A stretch of 64,000 bases of DNA from Aquilaria yunnanensis (lineage: Eukaryota; Streptophyta; Magnoliopsida; Malvales; Thymelaeaceae): assembly GCA_039654915.1 (NCBI GenBank), contig CM077595.1:89011501-89075500 (forward strand), in the 5' to 3' direction. The position numbers and the translations under genes were made by a program. This document shows positions 38,990-51,039 of the stretch, piece after piece. How positions within the stretch are numbered: the first letter of the stretch is position 1; each line of letters starts with the position of its first letter. Under the pieces are notes generated by a model, which searched no databases, had not been told where the DNA came from, and saw nothing but the letters and a program-made list of their open reading frames with translations.

Positions 38990-40430
38990 CTTCCCTCTTA
39001 ATAGGGCAGTCTCACACGCAGTGCTCTTGTGAGACACATTTTAAGCAGCCTTCCGTAAGCTTATAGCAAGGATTATGCCTATGAAACTTATCGTAAATGG
39101 GGCATCGAGAACCATACTATTATGAGCCTTTCTCTTTCTTGCTTTCTTTCCTTGGCTCTAAAGGTGTTTGTCCCTCTCGAGCCCTTTTCTTCATCACTTT
39201 CTAGCCTTCGCTCATGCTTCCCAGACCATTCTTCCCCCTGTCCTTAAACTCTTACACCAAGTTGATGGCTCTTTGCACCACTTTGTAATATTCCTTAGCG
39301 CCTACTACTCAGAGTATTTGCCTCAATTCTGGTCCTAACCCTTTCAAAAACCTCTTAGTCTTCAGTTTTTCTTGCTCGTCGTATTGCGGGGCATACCTTA
39401 TAAGGTTATGAAACTTTTGCTCATACTCCATTACCATCAGACCCTCTTATTCTAACTGGCCAAATCCTACTCTTTTTTTTTCATCTTTGAGGGCTTCACT
39501 AACATACTTTTGTTGAAACACTTGCAAGAATTTAGCCCACCTCATGGCCCTCTTTACAGCCTTTGGTCTACGCCCATTCTTGCTCTAATAGGTTCTCTGG
39601 ACATCCCTCCACCAAAGCTCAACGTTTCCTTTTAACCTAAATATGGCCAGCAACACTTTATGAGGCAAGTTAACTTCTAACTTCTTAAATATTTTTTCCA
39701 GTTTGTAGATCCAGTACTCCACCTCCTCTTGATCCTCATTTTTCCTAAACATATGGGGTTTGAGGGCTAGAAATCCTTCTAGTTGGCCCTCTCTAAAGCC
39801 TTTCCCTTTCTAACTTCTACCTTTTGTTTTGTTGCCTCTAGACTCTTCTCCAACTTGCCTTGCTCTTTCCAGTAACCTTAATGACTTTGTCATGTCTACC
39901 AGCATTATTGCCTAACCCTTTTTCTTCTCGCTCTAGACTTATTTCAACTTCTTCCACCCTTGTCTCCTACCTGACTTCAAGCCTCATTCTCTTAGACCTT
40001 GGATGCCCTCTTTCCTCCCCACGTCTTCCTTTTGTGCCTCTTCATTCATGCTTGTTTGAGCAGCATGCATAAGCTCCTTACCAGGCCGTCTCTCCCTTCT
40101 TTGCTCTCTAGCTTCTTTCATATTTTAGTACTTCCCTATACCTATGCTTGACCTCTGGTTAAGCCCTAAATGCCTACCACCAATTGAGCAATGGTGGCTT
40201 GCATATCCTCCATCATCCATTTCATCTTTTCTTGACCACCCCTACTGGGTCCAGGCATCTTAGCTCTAGTCTCAGGCTATAATGCCCCATCAGACCTTCC
40301 AGCCCTATTTTTTCTTCCTTCAGTTTCAATCTCAAGCTACTCATCCCTTGGATGGCTCACCCTGCTTTCCACTTACCCCAAGGCTTTTCTTTCCTTGCCT
40401 CTAGTACTCATCCTGAAACAAAATAGCAAA
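38990..40430 (-). pseudogene. Tekay gag remnant
   Basis: Minus-strand text at about 39085-39010 gives CYKLTEGCLKCVSQEHCV, a zinc-knuckle-like cysteine cluster at the end of gag. Upstream (39300-39760) lies the degenerate capsid domain. An arginine- and serine-rich N-terminal part extends toward the PBS. Many stops. Confidence 0.6.
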
Positions 40431-40497
40431 CAACATCATTAATGCTTAATATTTTCAAGTCTACTGACTTTAGGGGATATTAAGACATCTATGGTCC

Positions 40498-40516
40498 TAA
40501 AAATTGCTCTGATACC
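40498..40516 (-). other. Primer binding site, initiator tRNA-Met
   Basis: On the minus strand TTGGTATCAGAGCAATTT lies a few bases inside the 5' LTR; TGGTATCAGAGC is the standard initiator-tRNA-Met PBS of plant LTR elements. Confidence 0.9.
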
Positions 40517-40522
40517 AAACTC

Positions 40523-42391
40523 AGTCATCCCAAAACTGGCCCAAGTGTATGCGTACTCAGTATAAAGTGAGGGTAGGCCTACTGGGGCCGTCTAGGACAC
40601 TATTGTTAAATGTCCATGGTGCCTACTTAAGGCACAATATGTGCTCCTGCATGGGGCGTGCTATGTGTCCAAGACACAGCAAAGGCATTTAGGGCGTACA
40701 CCCAAGATAGAGAACATGCGCTCTTCACTAGTGCTAGACATAGCTGGTATGCAAGGGCTTGACTCCTAGGTCCCAGTAATGGCCCAGGGCATAAGAGCAT
40801 GCGCTAAGAGGCTTGGGCTACACATGACTTAAATTTTAGTTAAGTAATGCCACAAAACAACTCTTTGACAATTTAACTTCAACATACTCATGAATGTACA
40901 ACCAAAACCTCATGGGATTTCATTTAGAAAACATTTGTATATACATGCACATGTTCAGGAGGTTGATTTACAAGTTTGGTAGGCCAGCCTCACCCACATT
41001 TGGGTTCATTACATACATATACTTACATAACCTCAACATTTTTCCTCTTAGGCACTAAGCTAGCTTCGACACAGCAAGTTCCCCATTTTTACAAGATCTA
41101 AGTGCCTACAAGCCAACTCAAGTTAGCTTGTACTTTAAGCATTACGGTATCTTATAGTTCTACTGAGCATTAATAATCCAAAAACATTAGGACTTGAAAC
41201 CAAACCTCTTAAACCAAGGCAAGTACCATAGAATCAGTCACTCACACCTTTCCTTGAAACATGTAAGGATAGGGCAATGAGTTTACATAAACTCAGTAAG
41301 GATTGACAGCTATATTGGCCTACATATACATAAGAACTTCATAATGTATGAGAACTATTCCAAAACTCTAAAGGACCTGCAATGAAGATAAAGAAAACAA
41401 GGAAAACCAACATACGTAAACAAGTATATAATAAAAAATAAGGGGTCAACATGCAATCTAGAGCATAGAAGCACATATGAACACACACACCATATGCCAG
41501 CTACAACTAAGTAGCCTCTAGGGCTTAGCAAGCATAACCATAGCCTAGTTTCATTTCATTTCCCATATTAGTAAATTTAACACTATCATAGAGCTCCAGG
41601 CTTTAGAATTTGAGTTGGCCAATTGAAACCTGAGCCCTAATGCTTGCTAATAACATAGCTAATTAGCACACGCAATCACCAAAGGTGATCCTAGCCCCTA
41701 ATAGCCTCTTAGGTTCACTTGACTACTAGTTCATCCCCTAAATGCATAAATCATTACTTGGATCACCATATGAATGTAGGATTCAAAGTGAGATATAAAA
41801 AAAATGATCCTTACCTTTGATCAACCTCCAAACAGCAGCTTAACAGCCTCCTTAAGCTTACCAATAAGCCTCCCATGGTTGAAACTCAACAACAATACAT
41901 TCGGTAAGCTTGATTTTTCTTTTTTCCTCTCCCACTCACTTGATTGAGCTCCAACCTGCAAGAACAACCAAGAACAAATGTAATTTATTAGAAATAGAGC
42001 CCTTAACCCATTTAAAAGCCAGATTGAGCGAGTGGTGCCATGCTTAATGTGGGGTTAGCGAAGTGGCATAAAAAAGGGTCCAAACGTTAGCCCGGGTGAA
42101 CTTATATTTTTGCATGAAGCATTGCAATCAACAAGGACCTAATCCCACCAATTTAGCCATCTTGTTAAATGTGTAATTGAGTCCTTCAGCTTCGGTATAT
42201 GCCAAATGCCTCCAAGACCCTTCTCGGCAGTGCTTTCTCCTTTGCCCGATAAGCCTACCTTTTGTACTCCTTGCTAGTCACCTATTGTCCTTCATCCTTG
42301 GAGTTTTAGTTTCTTACTCCCTTACTTCCTAGGCCTCCTAACCTCCACATTTCCCCTAGCCATAGGCCTAGCACTTAGGAGGGTTATGACA
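40523..42391 (-). repeat. 5' LTR of Tekay element
   Basis: Diverged direct copy of 33598-35381 with a few extra short segments. The first base pair of the TGTCA end is mutated at 40523. Confidence 0.85.
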
Positions 42392-42460
42392 GGAATAGTG
42401 AGAAAAAAAATGAGGTAAGGTTTCCATAATTGACTTTATCAAGCTCAAACTAATTGGGAG

Positions 42461-42790
42461 ATTACTATAACCAAGGTCTTTTTGTACTAAATGTCTCTGA
42501 AATTCTCTACAATAATAAATTATTTACTTTTATGTTACTTGGTTGATTTTTTTGCTATATGACATGCTAGATTAAAGCATGTGAATTTATCTTATTTGAA
42601 AAAGATGCAAACACTTGGTTTAATTTCACTTTATAATATTTTAAGCTTTGATGAATATGAAATATATGATGAAGCAAAACCTATAAAAAAAATGTGTGCT
42701 TCCATTAAAAGAGAATTAAAGTTGCTAAGTTTCGTTCACATTGATCTTTATGACTTGAAACAAACCAAGTCTATATTCTGTTCCTAATAA
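42461..42790 (+). pseudogene. Copia GAG-pre-integrase/integrase remnant
   Basis: YYNQGLFVLNVSE (from 42462), then LSYLKKMQTLGLI and FVHIDLYDLKQTKSI correspond to the pre-integrase block (LGHVN..SL..) and the integrase N-terminal H.D..DLK box. This directly continues the gag/protease remnant cut at 32266. Confidence 0.7.
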
Positions 42791-43259
42791 TCTTTGGAGT
42801 AAACCAATATCATTTGTTTTTTATTTGAAAAATTAGATTCTCTATAAAAGAGTTAGTGTAACTTCATATGAAATATGGAAGGGTTACCCTTTGAACTCGA
42901 AATACTTGTAAGTTTGGGGATTAAAGACATTTAACTTAATATTATTAGATATGCAAAGCATAGTATTGCATGTAGATTTTTTATGTTGAAAAGTGATGTG
43001 TTAGACTATAACACATGCTGAGTTTTTTAAGCACATTTTTTCTTTACAAAAAGAATAAATTTCTTGTGATCCCACCATTAAAGATATTATTGAACATCAA
43101 GTGGAAGAACTGAGTAAAAGTTAAAGGAAAGAGAATTACTTTGGAAATGACCTTTACACCTACTTTTTAGAAGATTCCCTAACTTTAACACAAACAATTT
43201 TTTCAAAAAAAATATATTTTTTCTAGAAAGAACCATACAAAATGAAATTAATTCTAGTG

Positions 43260-44018
43260 TGAAATTTATTGATTACAAATGGATTTTTTTTTAAAAAAAA
43301 TTAGGCTTGATGGCTCAGTTGATAAATTTAAACTAAGATTAGTAGCAAAAGGTTTTATTCAAAAAAAAAATACTGATTACTTTGATGTTTTTGTACTAGC
43401 TACAAGAATTTTTTCCATAATAGTTTTGTTTGATGATTTTTGTGCATAATCTTATCATATAATAAATGGATGTTAAAATTGCTTTTTTGAATAGAAACCT
43501 TACAAAAAAAACATACATGGGTCAGCCAAAAGATTGTGTTTTTTCTCGACAAGAAATAAAAGTCTGTCAATTGCAAAAATATATGGATTAAAGTAAGGAC
43601 TAAAATAGGGGCATGAGAAGTTTGGTTAGGTTTTGTTAAGTAACAATTTTTAACTGCTAGAGTTGATAAATGTTTTTACATAAAAACTTAATAATAGTAA
43701 ATGTGTATTTATCAATCTTGATGTGGACGATATGCTCACTTTTGGAACTATTATTGAAGTAGTTAAATATACAAAAATGTGAAGGATCAATTTGAAGCTA
43801 GTATGATTTTGGGTGTTAAAACCATAAGGAAAAAAAAAGGTTTAATGTTATCGAAGAACACTATCTTAAAAAACTTCTAAGGAAGTTTAATAACATTGAT
43901 GTGACACCTGTAAGCACTTTTTATGATCCAAATACCCAACTTAAGAAAAAAAAGAAAGAGAAAATGTTACTCAACAATGGTATGGAAAAATCGTTGGAAG
44001 CTTGATGTATCTAATTAT
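43260..44018 (+). pseudogene. Copia reverse transcriptase remnant, copy 1
   Basis: Reads LDGSVDKFKLRLVAKGFIQKK, then HEKFG..LLSNNF, then FINLDVDDMLTFGTIIEVVK with the DVDDM catalytic box, then HCDT/ WYGKIVGSLMYL. This is the RVT_2 domain of copia elements with stops and frameshifts. It ends at CTTGATGTATCTAAT, exactly where the Mutator-like insertion starts; the same words occur again at 45823-45836. Confidence 0.8.
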
Positions 44019-45290
44019 ACACATCCCAATTAGGTACTTTCTGTCCATTTCACCATTAAAACAAACAAAATTTTCTTATTTCACATTAATTAATATTAAA
44101 ATAAATGAAAAATAACAATTATGATCGTTAGAACTCTTTCAATCAATAATTTAGCCCTTCCAAAATTATTGAATATCAAGAATGAGCCCAATTTTTTTAT
44201 TTTCTCCTGCTAGACACAAGAACATCAAGAAACCTAATATCGTCTAAAACCCTAATCTGGGTTCGAGAACGAGGCTGATGAAGGGAAAGGTTAAGGACAG
44301 CGGAAATGATGGGTAGCAGAGGTTGCGTTGGATCTGGTTCGAGGTCAAGGTTAGAGGGGACAATGGCCAACAAATGGAGAGGTAGAGGGTGGCAAAAACA
44401 ATGGGCGATCGGAAATCGGAGCAGCAGAGACAATGAAGATGGCTTTGATGACAAGAGATCCATTTAGGAGATGAGAGATGATGGGCAATGCGAGATCAAG
44501 GCAGCAGAGATGATTGAGGCAGTGGAGATGATGGATTTGGGTTCGAGAATGAGGCAAATGGAAGGAAAGGTTAAGGACAGTAGAGATGATAAGCAGCGAA
44601 GGTTGTGTTGGATCTGGGTTAAAGGTCAAAGCTGGCAGGGACAGTGGCCTGCAATGGGAAAGGTTGAAGGCGACGACAACGATGGGCAATAGGAAATCGG
44701 GGCAGTAGAAATGATGGATCTGGCTTCGGTGACAAGAGATCTGCTTTGAAGGTAGGAAATGATGGGCGATGGGAGATCAAGGTGGCAGAGATGATTGAGG
44801 CTGTGGAGATGATGGATTTGGCTTCATGAGCTCAATGGAGACCAAGCATGTGAGGCGGTGAGCAGATAAGGGACAACTAGATTGAGCTCTAGGCAGGCCG
44901 AAGTGTTGCCCCACATCGCTCCACCTCCTATTATCGTGATTGGTCACTAGAAAGTCCCATCGTCGCTTGAGGTACAAATGGTGGTGGTCGAAGACTGAGA
45001 GGAGATGGCGATGAAAATGAGGAGGAAGAGAGGGACGCGGGAGAAGTTTATGGTTTAAATTGTTAAAAGGAAAAGTTTAATGGACTATAAATGTCATTTT
45101 AGAATTTATTTTAATGTTTTCCTTTACCACGTCAACATTTTTTGTCAAACATAACACTGAAATTAACAGAAAGCACCTAGATAGAATGTGCAATAAAAGG
45201 CAAGGTACCTCGTTAGGACAATATGAAAGTTGGGCACCCATTTAGAACAAAAAAAGTAAGCTAAAGTACCCAAGGTAGATTTACCCTAAA
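44019..45290. mobile_element. Mutator-like insertion in copia RT
   Basis: The right end, reversed, reads TTTAGGGTAAATCTACC; the left end keeps only part of the matching inverted text (TTAGGTACTTTCTGTCCATTT versus CTAGGTGCTTTCTGTTAATTT). The interior (44200-45060) is less AT-rich and consists of imperfect repeats of GAGATGATGGGCAATG..GAGATCAAGGCAGCAGAGATGAT type. No transposase or recognised captured gene. Confidence 0.5.
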
Positions 45291-45840
45291 AACTTGATTG
45301 GTGGTGAATGTGTAATTATCAATCTTGATGTGGATGATATGCTTACTTTTGGAACTACTATTGAAGTAATTGATAAAAGTTTTCTCGTTGCAAAAATCTA
45401 TGTATTAAAGCGAGTACCAAAATTACGGCATGAGAAGTTTGGTCAGGTTTTGTTAAGTAACAATTTTTAACTGCTAAACTTGATAAATGTGTTTACATAA
45501 AAACTTAATGATAGTAAATGTGTATTTATCAATCTTGATGTGGACGATATGCTCACTTTTGGAACTATTATTGAAGTAGTTAAACATACAAAAATGTGAA
45601 AGATCAGGGTGAAGCTAGTGTGATTTTGGGTGTTAAAACCATAAGGAAAAACAAAGGTTTAATGTTATCGAAGAACACTATCTTAAAAAACTTCTAAGGA
45701 AGTTTAATAACATTGATGTGACACTTGTAAGCACTCTTTATGATCCAAATACCCAACTTAAGAAAAAAAAGAAATAGAAAATGTTACTCAACAATGGTAT
45801 GGAAAAATCATTGGAAGCTTGATGTATCTAATGAATTTCA
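45291..45840 (+). repeat. Copia RT segment, duplicated copy
   Basis: Near-identical to 43560-44018, including GATGTGGACGATATGCTCAC and the AAACTTCTAAGGAAGTTTAA block. A further partial copy of the LDVDDM segment at 45291-45380 precedes it, so this part is present three times in all. Confidence 0.8.
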
Positions 45841-46192
45841 CTCAACCTAGCATAGCTTATGTTGTATATGTAGATCAAGTAAAATCAATAGATACACCTA
45901 GAGTCTAAATAAAAAATGTTGAACTACATTGAAGAAAGTTATGAAATATTTGACATGTATCATGGAATCTGGCACTATATATAGTAGATTTCTCACCTTA
46001 TTGGAAGGGTATAGTGATATTATTTGGATTTCTAACTCTGATGAGATAAAATCCACTGACAGGTTGTGTTGTGTCTATAGTCTTAGAATTGGCTAAACGT
46101 AAAATTGAATGGGTGAAAAACTTCTTAGCAAATATACTATTAGGCATAAAATCAATAACTTTTATGTTTATGCACTTTGATTATCAAGCTAC

Positions 46193-47612
46193 TGTTGGAA
46201 TTCTTGGCGTACCAAGATCCTTTTAAGATAGGATTTGAGCTCATTGAGCTAACTCTAGCTTGAATAGCTATCTAAGGTAGCTAGAAGTAGCTCCCTTTAG
46301 CTCAAGTCAACTCACTTCAGCTATAAGTAGCTCAAAGTAGCTGGACTTCAGCTCAAGTTAGCTCAAGTCAGCTCACTTCAGCTTCTGGTAGCTAAATGTA
46401 GCTGGACTTCAACTCAAGTCAGCTCACTTCAGCTATAAGTAGCTCAAAGTAGCTGGACTTCAGCTCAAGTGAGCTCAAGTCAGCTCACTTCAGCTTCTGG
46501 TAGCTGAACTACAGTTCATTTCAGCTGAGAGCAGCTAACTCCAGCTCTAGGTCAGCTCTAGGAGCTAGACCTTAGTTCATGGTGCTTGGTTGGAGCTCAA
46601 AGGAGCTCAATGGTGCATAAGTAGTATAGTGAGCTAGCTTTGTGCCAGCTCACCTTGCTTTTAGCTCAAAACCACCAAGAGACACATCTTTTGTGTAAAG
46701 GTATGTCTCTTCATCAAAAGAGATGACTATTGGCTAAAAGAACATGTCCTTTCATCCAAAGGAAGTGTTCCTTGAGTGAATAGACATGTATATTCGGCCA
46801 TGGGGTGGTTATTGCACCAAGAATGATGTCCTTTGACATCAAGAGACATGTATATTCGGCCATGAGGTGGTTGGGGTTGTTATTGCACCAAGAATGATGT
46901 CCTTTGACATCAAGAGACATGTATATTCGGCCATTGGTTGGTTATAGCACCAAGAGATGTCTTTTGACCAAAGGGACATGTCTCTTAGGCCAAAGGAAGT
47001 GTTCCTTGGCCAAAGAGACATGTATTTTCGCCACCATAGATGACCCTTGGCCAAAGGAAGTGTTCTTTGGCTTAAAGGACACCTTGCTTGGTGTAAAGGT
47101 GTGCATTTTGGTCATCTATAAATAGCCTTTAGTGGCAGGCCATTTATTCCATTCCAAGGCATTCTATTTGCTCCATTTTTCTTGAGAGAAAAGTCTCCTC
47201 CTTCCTTTCTTTTAGTGGCCGAAATATTAGACACCATTTTAGAGCATTGTGGGTGGAATTACATTGAGATTATTCATCTCAATTCAAGCTTCAAGGTGCT
47301 CCTCTAAGATCAAGTTCTTCCTCAAGTTTTTGTCAAAGATAACCAAGAAGAAAGGTGCACACCCTTTCTTGGTTTAGTAGCATGCTAGGTTTCATTCATT
47401 ATTTACATGAATGTTTTTAGTAGCATGCTAGGATTTGTTTGCCACAATATGTATGTAAAACTAACATGCTATATCAAATGCACAAAATATGTTAAACAAA
47501 TTAGAATGATGCATGATTGTACTCATGTTGAACTCAAATGATCAAAATGCATGTGGCATGTACATGAGTAGATAACATAAAGATATGTTATCATAAGATC
47601 CTGAAATCTTCA
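46193..47612. mobile_element. Solo LTR, 1,420 bp, GCTAC target duplication
   Basis: Starts TGTTGGAATTC and ends AAATCTTCA, flanked by GCTAC at 46188-46192 and 47613-47617, and it interrupts the copia RNase H precisely. No coding sequence. The first third is packed with AGCTCAAGT/AGCTCACTTC/AGTAGCT words, the middle with repeats of about 90 bp (CAAAGGAAGTGTTCCTTGG; GACATGTATATTCGGCC). TATAAATAG at 47117 is a plausible LTR promoter, so orientation is probably plus. Confidence 0.88.
47117..47125 (+). promoter_or_regulatory. TATA box in solo LTR
   Basis: TATAAATAG in the last third of the LTR, the expected place for the U3/R promoter. Confidence 0.6.
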
Positions 47613-48388
47613 GCTACAATATCAATTGGCAAAAATAAGACTCACAATGGAAATAACACACATATTCTTTTGAGGCATGATGTTGTAAATTATATGCTTA
47701 ATGATGGTTTTATACCAATTGATATATGAAGTTAAAAGTGAAATTGACCAATCCTCTAACTAAATCTTTGAAAGAAAAATGATATCTAAAACATTGAGAG
47801 AAGGAAATTGGTGCCAAATTAAGTCAATAGTGATGCCAACTCAACATATATAATTGGATATCCATGAATTACGTTCATATTGGTCGTAACAAGTTACTAT
47901 TAGATGTAGAAGCATTATTAAATTTTCTTTAATGTCCCTTCAATGGTCTAGGTAATGTTAAACTGCATTTATTAAAGGATGAACAAAAGCTCTCAATTGT
48001 TTACATCACCCTTTTTAGGTGGTGTATCAATGTAGTACATACTTGATGGAATCGCTCATATCAGTGTAGGAGTGGAGCTTCTTCTATAAGATCTGCAGCA
48101 AAATCTCTAAAGCAAGCACAAAAACCATGATACATGCATGGCCGATTAATACAACAGCGTGATGAGCAATAGACATTGTAAAGGTGTAATATGATCAAAG
48201 AACTTATTTTACAATAAGGATATTTAAATCAAAGAAGCTATGTGCTTCAATAAGTACTCTATAAGTTAAGTTTCATTGACTCTATAACTAGTTCATAGTC
48301 TAAAGAACACCAGTTATGATGCACTATACTCTTGAGCTTTCAACTCAGCAATGACCTTGGGCTAATCCTTTTAAAATATGTGGGGGAT

Positions 48389-48790
48389 TGTTGATGTGTA
48401 TTTCAAAAGGTTGACTTATCTCACATTTATTGGCTAAAGCCTTGTTGTATTTCACGTACAATTCAAAATGGTTCTTTATCTTACATTGTTCACAAAACAA
48501 CAATATCTTCCATTTTTTTCATTCTATAAATATAGACCCCTATTTTACTTGTTTTTTTGTCTACAATTCAAGTTCTCTCTTCTCCCTCGAAATGCTTATG
48601 CTCTTCGTCTTTGCTGGTTCGGCCGTTTTTATTGATTTTTTTAGTACGTACACAGTTTTACGAGTGAATACAGCCTAAAAGAACTCATTATATCCTAACG
48701 GGATTTGTAGACTTGTTTTCCTGCACTATTGGAAAGTCAAAAACTATTATTCATAATGATAGTGTTCATGCACCTCGGGTTTTTCATTTT
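48389..48790 (+). repeat. 3' LTR of copia element
   Basis: Diverged copy of the split 5' LTR, preceded by a purine-rich tract ending GTGGGGGAT. It has a TATAAATA motif near 48526. The right end is approximate and I could not confirm a target duplication. Confidence 0.7.
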
Positions 48791-49207
48791 CATGGTTCAT
48801 GATCTGATGTACTTAGCAAACTTTTGTAGTTCTGCATATTACACCATCTAGTAAGGCAGAGCAGGGTACGAGGTTGGGTCAATTTTAGGGTGGAACTGAG
48901 GCAACCTGAAAAGCCTCGATTCCATAAATTTCCTTCCCAACTTGAGAACTGATAATTGAACAAAACTAGAACCATGGTTATGAATTTTTCATTTTGGTTC
49001 TCGGGTTTTTTTTATGCACATACACTATAACAACTCCAAAATCCATTCAAATTCACCCACGACTAGTTTATAAAGTATTCAACATAATACATAATTGAAT
49101 CCACATCAAAATACACATGTACTTAGTAAAATTTAAAAGAGTTACACATATTCTATCAATTTTTAAGCCTTCATTTAACCTATATAAGACGTCAATAATG
49201 CACCTGT
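48791..49207. other. Spacer before the Ogre-like element
   Basis: No gene or repeat recognised. The last five bases, CCTGT (49203-49207), are the candidate left target duplication of the next element; its partner lies beyond the window. Confidence 0.5.
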
Positions 49208-49706
49208 TGTTGACACCCAATTTCATCCGGGTGTTTTAAAATTTTAAAAAATTTTATTAAAAAAAATTAATTTAAAAAAAAAATATTACTATTATTATTA
49301 GAAAAATTTAATTAGTTTAAAATATATTTTTGTTTTGTGAAAATTTGATTTAAAATGATATATATGTGAATATGTGTATGTTTGAAATAAAATAAAATTT
49401 CATGAAAAAAATGACAAAAAATTTAAAGTTTGAGGTAAAAATGACAAAATTGAGAAGTTTCGGGAAAAATTCACAAATTCTAAAAGTTCCAGGAGCATTT
49501 GGTAGTTTGTCACATAAAATTTTGAGCCTGCCGACGTTTCTGGCCCAAATTGACAGAAAACGACAAAATTGTCAAAATCAGAAGCTTCAGGAATTTATCC
49601 AGAGGCTGAGAGACGTAAAGGACTAAAATTGTCATTTTACCAATTTAAGAGATAAGTTTGAAATTTTTTATTAATTTATCCATCAACAGTTCAGCTAAAC
49701 TTCCTC

Positions 49707-49715
49707 TATAAATAG
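49707..49715 (+). promoter_or_regulatory. LTR TATA box
   Basis: TATAAATAG followed within 150 bp by a CT-rich leader. The same motif is at 62393-62401 in the 3' LTR. Likely start of genomic transcription about 30 bp downstream. Confidence 0.75.
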
Positions 49716-50339
49716 CCCCCTAAATTTTGTGCTGAACACAGAAAAAAATACAGAGAAAGCTTAGAGCTCCGTTTTAAAAAATAGAGAAAATTACTGCCTT
49801 AGCCCCTGGCTTTCCTTTCTTTCTCCAGAAAATCCCAAACTTTTTTATTTTGACAGTTCGACCATCTTCTTTCTTCCATTTCCCGTGCGTTCTCTCTCTC
49901 TCTCCTCTCGTTTTCTCTCTCTTTCTCCTTCCTCTGCCGGCCGTCGCCTGCCGCCGCTCCGTCCGCGCCGCCGCCACGCCGCCGCTGCGTTCCTCCCTTG
50001 CGCCACCCTGCCCTTCCTCTTCCTCCCCTGCGCCGTGCCTGCTCCTCCCTCCTCCTCCCTCGCGTGTGCTCTGTCTCACGTTCCCAGCAAAATTCAAAAT
50101 TAAAACTAAAGGGTACAACCCTTGTTTTGTCCTCTATTTTTTTTATTTCTTTCACTTTGGTCACTAACCTTTTATTTTGTTCTTGCAGAATTAATTCCTA
50201 ACTATTTTAATTTTTACTTGTTTTACTTATTTGTTATTATTACTAACCCTTTTTTTTTTGTTATTAACTTACTAACAACTAACTTTTAATATTATTATTG
50301 TTACTAACCTTTTAATTTTTGCATTATTACTAACTTTTA

Positions 50340-50805
50340 TAATTGTTGTTAACAATTAATTAACTTTTTATTATTGTTGTTAATTAATTAATTTAATTAA
50401 CTTGGCTAACTTTTTATTATTGTTGTTAATTAATTTAATTAACTTGTCTAACTTTTTATTATTTTTGTTAATTAATTAATTAACTTGGCTAACTTTTATT
50501 GTTGTTAATTAATTAATTAATTAACTTGGCTAACTTTTATTGTTATTAATTAATTAATTTAATTAACTTGACCAACTTTTTATTATTGTTGTTAATTAAT
50601 TAATTTAATTAACTTGACTAACTTTTTATTATTGTTGTTAATTAATTAATTTAATTAACTTGACTAACTTTTTATTATTGTTGTTAATCAATTAATTTAA
50701 TTAACTTGACTAACTTTTTATTATTGTTGTTAATCAATTAATTTAATTAAACTTGGCTAATTTTTATTATTGTTTTTAATTAATTTAATTAACTTTGCTA
50801 ACCTT
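50340..50805. repeat. TTAATTAA-rich minisatellite in LTR
   Basis: About nine imperfect copies, roughly 40-55 bp each, of TTAATTAACTTGNCTAACTT-TTTATTATTGTTG. Repeated unchanged but for one substitution in the 3' LTR (63026-63490). Confidence 0.85.
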
Positions 50806-51039
50806 TATTATTATTTATTTTTAAAGTGGATGGCCAAAAAGCCCCACTTTATTATTATTAATTTTCCTTTATATAATTTTTTTAATTTAATTCACCTTTA
50901 CCCTTACTTAAATAAATAAATGAAAATTAAAAGAAGATTATTTTTTAAGCCTAATAAGAATAATTTTTTAAAAAGCCAATTATTTTTATTTTTCTTTTAT
51001 AAATTGAATAATTATTTAAATAATAAATAACTTTCACTA

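Larger units (their letters stand above)
33598..42391 (-). mobile_element. Tekay-type Ty3/gypsy chromovirus, full-length, dead
   Basis: An 8,794-bp element in minus orientation with LTRs at 33598-35381 and 40523-42391, and 5-bp target duplications GGAAT (33593-33597; 42392-42396). It contains PBS, gag, protease, RT, RNase H, integrase and chromodomain in the correct order, all with stops. LTRs differ at roughly one position in five to seven over the parts I compared, so the insertion is old, though younger than the LINE and copia element around it. Long LTRs plus a C-terminal chromodomain point to the Tekay/Del clade. Confidence 0.9.
32272..42455 (-). mobile_element. 5'-truncated L1 LINE, split by a Tekay element
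   Basis: On the minus strand the right part (42455-42397) reads LSLIKSIMETLPHFFSHYS. After removal of the gypsy insertion, the left part reads RKVGNGRRTEFWSDSWVRES (33230-33170) and AVKFIAIxAFWRRNKLLYN (about 32590-32530; x is a stop). This is the end of RT plus zf-RVT of an L1. GGGAG occurs on both sides (32267-32271; 42456-42460), and copia coding sequence resumes in register after it (DYYNQGLFVLNVSE). LINE length without the gypsy insert is about 1.4 kb. Confidence 0.7.
45841..47830 (+). pseudogene. Copia RNase H remnant, split by a solo LTR
   Basis: MNFTQPSIAYVV (45833), ILLGIKS..FMHFDYQAT before the solo LTR, then AKNKTHNGNNTHILLRHDVV-like text and VKLTNPLTKSLKEK after it (47630-47790) give the C-terminal copia RNase H. 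Removing 46193-47617 restores the join at DYQAT. Stops and frameshifts throughout. Confidence 0.7.
27433..48790 (+). mobile_element. Old Ty1/copia element hosting several nested insertions
   Basis: LTRs start TGTTGGATATAATGTG at 27433 and TGTTGATGTGTATTTC at 48389 and share diverged text to their ends. Between them plus-strand gag, protease-region, GAG-pre-integrase, integrase, RT and RNase H remnants run in copia order, interrupted by later insertions at 27790, 32272, 44019 and 46193. A purine-rich tract ending GTGGGGGAT precedes the right LTR. Stripping the insertions leaves an element of roughly 6 kb. Extensive decay and LTR divergence make it the oldest layer here. Confidence 0.8.

Noticed and set aside
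49774..50201. Overlapping open frames in the LTR (also 62460-62887)
   Set aside because: Proline/serine/arginine-rich translations of a CT- and GC-rich leader on both strands; no domain, no codon signal.
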